Shown here piece after piece: positions 43,127 to 49,910 of a stretch of 64,000 bases of DNA. Below the pieces are notes generated by a model. That model searched no databases, was not told where the DNA came from, and saw only the letters and a list, made by a program, of their open reading frames with translations. A program made the translations under genes and the position numbers. Source of the stretch: Edaphosphingomonas laterariae (GTDB taxonomy: Bacteria > Pseudomonadota > Alphaproteobacteria > Sphingomonadales > Sphingomonadaceae); NCBI RefSeq assembly GCF_900188165.1, contig NZ_FZOS01000006.1, positions 124,001 through 188,000 of the forward strand, in the 5' to 3' direction. The number at the start of each line of letters is the position of its first letter. The stretch's first letter is position 1.

Positions 43127-45808
43127 TCAGGCCGCCGACACCCGCGCCCATTCGGCACGGACGGTGGCACGGGCGGTTTCATAGGCGGCGAGCAGCGCGT
43201 CCCAATCGGGCTGGCCGCAGGCTTCGGCCACCAGCGCGCGGGATACCGGCAGCGGCTCCCCGCCTTGCGGCGAAACCAGCCGGAACGTTACCAGCATCCG
43301 CGCGAGCAGCGCATAGGCATCACCAAGCGCGGGCGACACCAGCCCGTCATCGGCGAGCATGCGGATCGCTTCGCGCAGACGGGGGTCGAAAGCGGTGGCG
43401 TTGCGCAATTGCTGGACGTGGACGGTGAACTCGCAATCGACCAGGCCGCCATCGATCAGCTTGACGTCGAACGGCCCCGATGGCGGCTTATGCTTCGCCA
43501 TGTCGCCGCGCATCTTCACCGCATCGGCCAGCAGGGCCGCCGGATCGCGCGGACGGCGCAGCGTCTCCTCGATAATCGCGGCCGCGGCGGCGCGCGCTTG
43601 CGGCCGTCCATAAACCGGCCGGGCGCGGCATAGCGCCATATGTTCCCAGGTCCAGGCGCTGTCGCGCTGATATTGGGCGAAACTGTCCATCGACACGGCG
43701 AGCAGGCCCTGCGCCCCCGACGGGCGCAGCCGGGTATCGACCTCGTAAAGCGGGCCGGACGCGGTGGGCACGCTCAACGCCGCCGTCACGCGCTGGGCAA
43801 GGCGGTTATAATATTGCGTGGCGCCGAGCGGCTTCGGCCCGTCCGATTCCGCCAGATGATCGCCATCGAACAGATAGATGAGATCGAGGTCGGACGCGTG
43901 CGTCAGCGCCGCGCCACCAAGCCGGCCGAGCGCGAGAATGACGAGCCCTTCGCCCGGCACACGGCCATGCGCGGCTTCGAATTCGGCCACGGTAGCATCG
44001 ACCAGCGCGACCAGCGCCGCTTCGGCGACGCGCGCATAGCCCGCCGCGACGTCGAGCGGATCGCTGACCCGTTCGATCAGTTGCACGCCCAGTGCGAACC
44101 GCTTTTCGCCAACCCGCTGGCGGGCGCGATCGAGCAGCATCTGATAATCGTCGTCCGCCTCGCGCCGGCCGATCTCGGCCGCCAAAGCCGGCACGTCGGG
44201 GGGCGGATTGAAGGCGCTGGCGTCGATCAACCCGTCGAGCAATGTCGGCCGCCGCCCCAGCGCATCGGCCAGCGTGGGCGCGTGGACGAGGACATCGGCC
44301 ACCATCCGGGCGAGCGCCGGGCGCGCTTCGAGCAGGCGGAACAGCGGCACCGCGCTCGGCAGGCGTGACACGATATCGTCGAAGCGGTTGAGCGCGGCAT
44401 TGGCATCGGGCGCATGGCCCAGCGCCGCGACAAGGCCGGGCAGCACCGCTTCCAGCGCCTCGCGCGCGGCGGGCGAACGCAGCGCGCGCGATCCGCCCGA
44501 CCGCCATGCCTCGATCCGCGCGCGGGCCGATGCGGGATCGGCGAACCCGGCATCGGCAAGCGCTGCTTCGACGCGAGCCGCATCGTGCGACAGCCCTTCC
44601 GCACGCCCTTCATCAAGCCCGTCATAGATGCGGCCCACCGCATCCACGGTTGGCCGCAGCAGATCGAGCAGCGCCGCGCCGTCGGCAACGCCGTGGAGCT
44701 GGGCGACATTGTCGAGCGCCTCGGCCTGGCGGGGCAGGCTGTGCGTCTGTTGGTCCTCCACCATCTGGAGGCGGTGTTCGATCGTCCGTTCCAGCCGATA
44801 GGCCGCCGCCAGCGTCTCGGCCTCGGCCGGATCGATCCGCCCCGCCGCGGCGAGCGCGGCCAGCGCATCCAGCGTCGCCGGCGCGCGGAGCGCAGGTTCA
44901 CGCCCGCCATGGATCAGCTGGTGGATCTGGGCGAAGAACTCGATCTCGCGAATGCCGCCGCGACCGCGCTTGAGATCGAAGCCGGGGCCGAAGCTCTGCC
45001 CTTGTGAATGATGATCGCGGATGCGCCGGGTGAGCGAGCGGATTTCGCGCAGCGCGCCATAATCGAGCGCGCGCCGCCACACGAAGGGGCGGATCGCCGA
45101 CAGGAAATATTCGCCGAGCGCGATATCGCCCGCCGCCGCCCGTGCACGGATGAAGGCGGCGCGTTCCCACGGCAGCGCGCTCGATTCATAATAGGAAATC
45201 GCCGCTTCGACCGGCAGCACGATCGGCGTCGCTTCCGGCGAGGGGCGCAGGCGCAAATCGACGCGAAACACATAGCCCGCCGCATCGCGATGCTGGAGCA
45301 GTTCGACGACGCGCTTGCCGATCCGCACCGCCGCCTCGATCGGCTCATCACGTTCCCGGCGCGGCAGCGTCTGCGGATCGAAGATCAGGATCGGATCGAT
45401 ATCCGACGAATAATTGAGCTCGCGGCTGCCATGCTTGCCCAGCCCGAGCACGGCGAAGCCCTGCGGCTTTTCGCCCGGCGTCCGTTCCTCGATCGCCGCC
45501 GCGATGGCGCGATCGAGCGCGCGATCGGCGAAATCGGACAGGGTGGCCACCACCTGCTCGAACGGCATCAGCCCGGCCAGATCGGCCAGCGCCACCGCCA
45601 GCGACAGCCCCTGCCGTTCGCGCCGGAGCGCACGGCCTACATCGGCATCGTCGGTGGGCGCGCACAGCGCCAGCGCGCCGGCCACATCCTGATCGGCGAT
45701 ACGCTCCACGATCTCCGGCCGCTGCTCGGCAGCGCGGCGCAAGAAGGGTGCATGGGCCAGGGCGCGGTCAATCGCGATGGGCGCTGTGGTTTTCATGTCA
45801 GCCTGCAT
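43127..45808 (-). CDS. glnE: Bifunctional glutamine synthetase adenylyltransferase/deadenylase
   Basis: 893 residues, a normal alphaproteobacterial length. GlnE attaches or removes AMP on glutamine synthetase according to nitrogen status, directed by PII. There are two nucleotidyltransferase domains: the N-terminal deadenylase with GLGKHGSRELNYSSDIDPI and the C-terminal adenylyltransferase with LGRLGGAALTHASDLDLIYL, followed by LRPSGAQGLLAVSMDSFAQY. The helical region GRGGIREIEFFAQIHQLIHG lies between them. ATG 45808 is given; ATG 45796 is equally possible. It begins close to the short NepR-like ORF on the opposite strand. Confidence 0.96.
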   Translation of the reverse strand: MQADMKTTAPIAIDRALAHAPFLRRAAEQRPEIVERIADQDVAGALALCAPTDDADVGRALRRERQGLSLAVALADLAGLMPFEQVVATLSDFADRALDRAIAAAIEERTPGEKPQGFAVLGLGKHGSRELNYSSDIDPILIFDPQTLPRRERDEPIEAAVRIGKRVVELLQHRDAAGYVFRVDLRLRPSPEATPIVLPVEAAISYYESSALPWERAAFIRARAAAGDIALGEYFLSAIRPFVWRRALDYGALREIRSLTRRIRDHHSQGQSFGPGFDLKRGRGGIREIEFFAQIHQLIHGGREPALRAPATLDALAALAAAGRIDPAEAETLAAAYRLERTIEHRLQMVEDQQTHSLPRQAEALDNVAQLHGVADGAALLDLLRPTVDAVGRIYDGLDEGRAEGLSHDAARVEAALADAGFADPASARARIEAWRSGGSRALRSPAAREALEAVLPGLVAALGHAPDANAALNRFDDIVSRLPSAVPLFRLLEARPALARMVADVLVHAPTLADALGRRPTLLDGLIDASAFNPPPDVPALAAEIGRREADDDYQMLLDRARQRVGEKRFALGVQLIERVSDPLDVAAGYARVAEAALVALVDATVAEFEAAHGRVPGEGLVILALGRLGGAALTHASDLDLIYLFDGDHLAESDGPKPLGATQYYNRLAQRVTAALSVPTASGPLYEVDTRLRPSGAQGLLAVSMDSFAQYQRDSAWTWEHMALCRARPVYGRPQARAAAAAIIEETLRRPRDPAALLADAVKMRGDMAKHKPPSGPFDVKLIDGGLVDCEFTVHVQQLRNATAFDPRLREAIRMLADDGLVSPALGDAYALLARMLVTFRLVSPQGGEPLPVSRALVAEACGQPDWDALLAAYETARATVRAEWARVSAA

Positions 45809-45838
45809 AGCCCGGCCGCCGTCACTATCAAGTTTCGC

Positions 45839-45863
45839 GCAACCTCCGGACGAGGCGCGCGTT
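45839..45863 (+). promoter_or_regulatory. Possible degenerate EcfG promoter
   Basis: GCAAC-N16-CGTT, one mismatch from the EcfG consensus, positioned about 50 bp before the GTG of the NepR-like ORF. Weak on its own. Confidence 0.3.
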
Positions 45864-45911
45864 CAGATGGTCATGGAACTGCCACGCCACAATCATGGAG
45901 CGAGAGGAACG

Positions 45912-46049
45912 GTGCAACCCGCAGCACCCGAATATGTGACGGCGCCGAAAGTGTATCAGGGCGTGGGGGATGCGCTGCGTCGCGCCTATCTGCCGCCCGA
46001 TCAGGGCGTGCCCGCCGATTGGTGGGCGTTGATCGACAAGCTGGATTAA
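45912..46049 (+). CDS. Second short NepR-like anti-sigma factor
   Basis: 45 residues from GTG 45912 (or 60 from ATG 45867). The C-terminal half GVGDALRRAYLPPDQG-VPAD-WWALIDKLD aligns with the NepR encoded at 48026 (LGQALRSAWDEALRE-DVPAD-MLDLLGKLD): both keep G-x-ALR-x-A(Y/W), then VPAD, then L-x-KLD at nearly the same spacing. NepR sequesters EcfG until phospho-PhyR takes it away. This ORF sits 51 bp from the 3' end of ecfG, convergent with it. It is too short for usual gene calling. The proline-rich loop could weaken binding. Homology is visible by eye; anti-sigma function is inferred. Confidence 0.6.
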   Translation: MQPAAPEYVTAPKVYQGVGDALRRAYLPPDQGVPADWWALIDKLD

Positions 46050-46100
46050 GGCGGGCGGGACCGACAAGAATCGACAGATCGGGAGAAAAGGCAGCCGCGA

Positions 46101-46730
46101 TCACCGTTCGCGGCTGAGATCTTCCACTTCGCTCATGATCGCCTGCAGCGCGGTCTGGCCGCCGGGATTGTCGTGGCCACGGCGCGACGGCAGCTTGCCG
46201 TCGTTGAGCAATTGTTCCAGCGCGACGCGGCCGCGGGCGACACGGCTCTTGATCGTGCCGACCGCGCAGCCGCAGATTTCCGCCGCTTCCTCATAAGCGA
46301 AGCCGCCCGCGCCGACGAGGATCAGCGCCTCGCGCTGGGGCTGCGGCAGATGGAGAAGCGCGCGCTGGAGATCGCCCAACTCGACATGGCGATCCTGGCT
46401 GGCCGGCGCGGCGAGCACGCGGGCCGCCGTGATCTCATCCCATTCGCCCTTGAAGCGGGCGCGGCGCATTTGCGAGAGGAACAGGTTGCGCAGGATGATG
46501 AAGGTCCATGCGCGCATGTTCGTGCCGGCCTGGAAGCGCTGGCGCGCGGCCCAGGCCTTCATCAGCGTTTCCTGCACAAGATCGTCCGCCAGATCGCGAT
46601 TGCCCGACAGCGATCGCCCGAAGGCGCGCAGATGCGGGATGACGCTGGCAAGCTCGGTCTTGAAGGCTTCGTCCGAAAGCGGCACCGACGGCTGTTCGCT
46701 ATCCGTCGCTGCCCGTTCTTCATCGATCAT
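46101..46730 (-). CDS. ecfG: General stress response sigma factor EcfG
   Basis: 209-residue ECF sigma factor. Region 2: DLADDLVQETLMKAWAARQR with TNMRAWTFIILRNLFLSQMR. Region 4: LPQPQREALILVGAGGFAYE then EICGCAVGTIKSRVARGR. The GTIKSRVARGR and GFxYEEAAxxCxCAxGT features are those of the EcfG group. It directs RNA polymerase to GGAAC-N17-CGTT promoters, two or three of which are in this window. It is transcribed after a 45-residue membrane protein from an EcfG promoter at 46941-46966, giving positive autoregulation. PhyR and NepR are encoded alongside. Confidence 0.93.
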   Translation of the reverse strand: MIDEERAATDSEQPSVPLSDEAFKTELASVIPHLRAFGRSLSGNRDLADDLVQETLMKAWAARQRFQAGTNMRAWTFIILRNLFLSQMRRARFKGEWDEITAARVLAAPASQDRHVELGDLQRALLHLPQPQREALILVGAGGFAYEEAAEICGCAVGTIKSRVARGRVALEQLLNDGKLPSRRGHDNPGGQTALQAIMSEVEDLSRER

Positions 46731-46769
46731 TCGGGATTCCCGTCAGAGGAGTTTGGCGGACACCCACGT

Positions 46770-46907
46770 TCAGCCGAACAGGCCCAGCACGAAGGCAAAG
46801 GCGAGCACGACGAGCAACAAGGAGATGGCCAGCACGTAGCGCACGACATGGGGCGTAACCCCGGCGCGCGCCTCCGTCTTGGTAACGTGGATCTGTTCTT
46901 CGGCCAT
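46770..46907 (-). CDS. 45-residue single-pass membrane protein in the GSR locus
   Basis: MAEEQIHVTKTEARAGVTPH followed by a single transmembrane helix (YVLAISLLLVVLAFAFVLGL) and FG at the end. There is a basic/acidic cytoplasmic head and no cysteines. GAGGGTCC lies just before the ATG. It is encoded 39 bp upstream of ecfG, downstream of a perfect EcfG promoter, so it is one of the most directly stress-induced products here. I do not know a function; similar tiny proteins are easily missed. Reading frame and promoter make it credible. Confidence 0.7.
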   Translation of the reverse strand: MAEEQIHVTKTEARAGVTPHVVRYVLAISLLLVVLAFAFVLGLFG

Positions 46908-46940
46908 CGGACCCTCTTGGGCTGGTCAACACCCGGGGGG

Positions 46941-46966
46941 AACGCCGGCCGCAAGAATCGAGTTCC
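46941..46966 (-). promoter_or_regulatory. EcfG promoter for the small membrane protein and ecfG
   Basis: On the minus strand GGAAC (46966-46962), a 17-base spacer and CGTT (46944-46941): an exact match to the EcfG consensus. It lies 34 bp before the 45-residue ORF. Confidence 0.85.
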
Positions 46967-46991
46967 ATATGATTCGATAACGAAACGATCT

Positions 46992-47786
46992 TCAAGCGGG
47001 CACGGTCGCGCTGTCGAAGAACAGGGCTTGCGCGATCGCCGCCTTCACCGTCGCGCGCTGGAACGGCTTGGTGATCAGGAAGGTCGGCTCCGGCCGCTCG
47101 CCGGTCAGCAGGCGTTCCGGGAAGGCGGTGATGAAGATCACCGGCACCGAAAATTCGGCGAGAATGTCCTTCACCGCGTCGATACCCGAGCTGTCGTCGG
47201 CAAGCTGGATATCGGCAAGCACCAGCCCCGGGCGCTGCGCCCTGGCCTGCGCCACGGCCTCGTCCCGGGTGACGGCGACGCCGGTGACATCGTGGCCGAG
47301 ATCGCGGACGATCGTTTCGAGGTCCATCGCGATGATCGGCTCATCCTCGATGATCAGCACATCGGCGTGGGTCTGCCGTTCGATTTCAGCCAGCGCGTCG
47401 GCGACGAGCGTGCCCACTTCCTCCGGCGTGGTATCGATCAGATAGGCCGTGTCTTCGGTGGTGAAGCCTTCCATCGCAGTCAGCAGCAGCGCCTGGCGCG
47501 ACATCGGCGTGATCCGCGCAAGCCGTGCGCGGGCGATGCCTTCGCGATCGCCTTCGGGCATGTCGGCCCGCTCATCATTGTCGTTGGTCGACGCCCAGAT
47601 CCGCTCGAACACGCGATAGAGCCCGAGCCGGGCATCGACATCGCGCGGAAAATCCTGCGGCGCGGCGACGATCGCCTCCAGCGCGGCGCGCACATAGGCA
47701 TCCCCATGCTGCTGGCTGCCGGTCAAAGCCCGCGCATAGCGGCGCAGGAATGGTAGGTGCGGTGCGAGTTCCTGGCCGAGTGACAT
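46992..47786 (-). CDS. phyR: PhyR, anti-anti-sigma response regulator
   Basis: 264 residues. The N-terminal half is an EcfG-like sigma decoy domain (SLGQELAPHLPFLRRYARAL, MEGFTTEDTAYLIDTTPEEV) that binds NepR once the receiver is phosphorylated. The C-terminal receiver has ADVLIIEDEPIIAMDLETIV, the phospho-Asp in GLVLADIQLADDSSGIDAV, Thr in VIFITAFPERLL and Lys in FLITKPFQRATV. ATG 47786 is preceded by AAGGAGCAAGGGG. It is divergent from nepR, which is the usual arrangement. Confidence 0.96.
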   Translation of the reverse strand: MSLGQELAPHLPFLRRYARALTGSQQHGDAYVRAALEAIVAAPQDFPRDVDARLGLYRVFERIWASTNDNDERADMPEGDREGIARARLARITPMSRQALLLTAMEGFTTEDTAYLIDTTPEEVGTLVADALAEIERQTHADVLIIEDEPIIAMDLETIVRDLGHDVTGVAVTRDEAVAQARAQRPGLVLADIQLADDSSGIDAVKDILAEFSVPVIFITAFPERLLTGERPEPTFLITKPFQRATVKAAIAQALFFDSATVPA

Positions 47787-47871
47787 GTGCCCCTTGCTCC
47801 TTAATAACTGCGGCAACGAGTGTACCGCTTTGCGACGTTCGGTGGATTCTGTCGATGCGCCACCCAATGCC

Positions 47872-47896
47872 GGAACCAACATGAGAGTTTTTTGTT
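47872..47896 (+). promoter_or_regulatory. EcfG-type promoter for nepR
   Basis: GGAAC at 47872-47876, 16-base spacer, TGTT at 47893-47896. It points toward nepR, leaving a leader of about 120-150 bases. The pattern GGAAC-N16-TGTT matches the version at 12328. Confidence 0.65.
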
Positions 47897-48025
47897 TCAA
47901 TCGCCAAGTCGGCAATTTATTTCGGCAGCGCCCGACGGCCCTGCGGGGACGGCAGCGCAGTCGGCAGCCTATGACATGTGGCCGCGCGTGGCCGCTTTGG
48001 CGGAAGGTATCGGGGATAAAATAGG

Positions 48026-48205
48026 TTGGGCGCAAAAGAGACAAAGGGGAAGGTGGTCAACAACGACCGCGACCGCCGCCCGCCGACAAAATCCCGTCGT
48101 GGCAACGATACCCATCTTGGGCAGGCCCTGCGCTCCGCCTGGGATGAAGCCTTGCGCGAAGATGTTCCCGCCGACATGCTCGATCTTCTCGGCAAGCTCG
48201 ATTGA
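48026..48205 (+). CDS. nepR: NepR, anti-sigma factor of EcfG
   Basis: 59 residues from TTG 48026 (GGGGA 9 bases upstream), or 50 from GTG 48053 (AGGGGA 2 bases upstream). The basic, disordered N-terminus (NNDRDRRPPTKSRRGND) and the two-helix core HLGQALRSAWDEALREDV then PADMLDLLGKLD are typical of NepR. It binds EcfG and blocks transcription; phosphorylated PhyR removes it. It is divergent from phyR and followed 56 bp later by a PhyP-like gene. It lies in the same locus as a second NepR-like ORF at 45912. Confidence 0.9.
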   Translation: MGAKETKGKVVNNDRDRRPPTKSRRGNDTHLGQALRSAWDEALREDVPADMLDLLGKLD

Positions 48206-48261
48206 TCGGATATCGTTCAGACGATGGTGACTTTTCGGACTGATCCGAGAGACATGACGCC

Positions 48262-49821
48262 GTGATCGGCGACCGTCTGGCGCGGTTGTCGACCGGGATC
48301 AAGATGTTGCTGATCCTGTCGTTGGCGCTGCTGCCGCTCGGCCTGATCGCCCTGCTCGCTTCCCGCGAATCCGCCAACAGCAACCGTTATGCCCGCGAAG
48401 CCGCCGTGCGGATGATGGCCGCCGACAGCACCCGCAGGCTGGATGCCGCCACCACCGCCATCGCCCGCGACATGTCTGCCATGGCGGTGCAGATGGGCGA
48501 TGCGCCGCCGCCGGCCGGCGCCTGCCGCCGATCGCTCGATACGCTGGCCGCGACCCAGCCGAGCGGCGTCCGCCTCGCGCTTTCGACGATCGACGGCAAG
48601 CTGATCTGCACGACGACGGGCTTTTCCAGCGATGCGATCATTCCCCCCGCCCCCGGCATCGGCGCGGAGGCCAAGCTGGTGCCCGACGCCAGGGCGCTGC
48701 GCATCACCATCGCACAGAACAACCTGCTGGTGACGGGCGAACTGCCGCGCAACACGCTGGCCCAGATCACCGCCCCCACGGTGGACGAAGGCGCGACGAT
48801 GCTGCAGCTTTGGCAGGGCGATGCCAGCGTCCAGCTGACCGGCAGCGGCGACATCGGCCCGCTGGCGAAGACGATCAAGGTGGCATCGCCGGTGGCGGGC
48901 GGCCAGCTTGCGCTGGAACTGATCGCCAATGCCGCGCCGATGCGCGCGATCGAACTGCTGATGATCGCGCTGCCGATCCTGATGTGGGCGGCGGCCGGCC
49001 TGATCGGCTGGCTGGTGATGGACCGGCTGGTGCTGCGCCCCCTGGCCCGGCTGCAACATGCGGTCAGCAGCTATTCGATCAGCGACGGCCCGCTCAAGAC
49101 CCCGGCGATGAAAACCCCGTCGCACGAAATCCGCGACCTTGCCGAAGCGTTCGCCGACGCGACCGCCCGCCAGGTGACGCACGAGGCGGAACTGGCCGAA
49201 GGGCTGGCCCGGCAGATCCGGCTGACCCGCGAGGTGCATCATCGCGTCAAGAACAACCTTCAGGTCGTTTCCAGCCTGATCAACCTCCATGCGCGCGGCG
49301 CCCGTGGCGCCGAGGCCAGCGACGCCTATGCCGCCATTCAGCGCCGGGTCGACGCACTCGCCGTCGTCCATCGCAACCATTATGCCGAACTGGAGGAAAA
49401 TCGCGGCGTCGATCCGCGCGCCCTGATTGGCGAGATCGCGTCCAACCTGCGCGGCACCGCCAGCGGCGACGCCGCCGGCATGCCCGTCCGGCTGGAAATC
49501 ACGCCCTCTTCCGCCTCGCAGGACGTGGCGGTGCCCGTCGCCTTCCTCGTCACCGAAGTGGCCGAAATGGTGATGAACTGCGATCCCGCCGGCGGGCTGA
49601 CCATCCGTCTGCTGCCGACCCGCGATCCCGAGCGCGCCTTGCTCGAACTGGTCGCCGACGGCCTCAAGACCCAGGCCTGCCATCATCACCCATCCTTCGG
49701 CCGCTTCGAGCGCGTCGCCGAAGGGCTCGCCCGCCAGCTTCGCGCGCCCCTCGACCGCAGCGTCGACGGCCGGCTGGCGATCGAAATCCCCATTGTCGGA
49801 CAGGGCGAGCCGAAAGCGTAA
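48262..49821 (+). CDS. PhyP-like membrane sensor protein, HisKA_2 type, of the general stress response
   Basis: 519 residues. A transmembrane helix near residue 20 (MLLILSLALLPLGLIALLA), a periplasmic sensor of about 200 residues, a second helix (LLMIALPILMWAAAGLIGWL), then a HAMP-like stretch and a HisKA_2 dimerisation/phosphorylation helix REVHHRVKNNLQVVSSLINL. The ATPase domain lacks clear N- and G-boxes (VTEVAEMVMNCDPAGG in place of ELVTNA; no DxGxG), so it may be catalytically dead or act as a PhyR phosphatase. Sphingomonad GSR loci encode such a protein, PhyP, beside nepR. The start is GTG 48262. Confidence 0.82.
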   Translation: MIGDRLARLSTGIKMLLILSLALLPLGLIALLASRESANSNRYAREAAVRMMAADSTRRLDAATTAIARDMSAMAVQMGDAPPPAGACRRSLDTLAATQPSGVRLALSTIDGKLICTTTGFSSDAIIPPAPGIGAEAKLVPDARALRITIAQNNLLVTGELPRNTLAQITAPTVDEGATMLQLWQGDASVQLTGSGDIGPLAKTIKVASPVAGGQLALELIANAAPMRAIELLMIALPILMWAAAGLIGWLVMDRLVLRPLARLQHAVSSYSISDGPLKTPAMKTPSHEIRDLAEAFADATARQVTHEAELAEGLARQIRLTREVHHRVKNNLQVVSSLINLHARGARGAEASDAYAAIQRRVDALAVVHRNHYAELEENRGVDPRALIGEIASNLRGTASGDAAGMPVRLEITPSSASQDVAVPVAFLVTEVAEMVMNCDPAGGLTIRLLPTRDPERALLELVADGLKTQACHHHPSFGRFERVAEGLARQLRAPLDRSVDGRLAIEIPIVGQGEPKA

Positions 49822-49910
49822 GTTAAGGGGTGTAACTAACTACCGCGTTGATGATACAGCTCCACCGATCGCGACCGAAATAATCCACAATCGCGGCGGA
49901 GGGGATGTTC

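Noticed and set aside
48026-48205. Gene fusion of NepR and the PhyP-like protein
   Set aside because: The NepR frame has a TGA at 48203-48205 and the sensor starts at 48262 in another frame; they are separate genes.
49818-49910. TTAAGGGGTGTAACTAAC as a CtrA box (TTAA-N7-TTAA) before the PQQ dehydrogenase
   Set aside because: The second half is AACT, not TTAA, so the match is incomplete.
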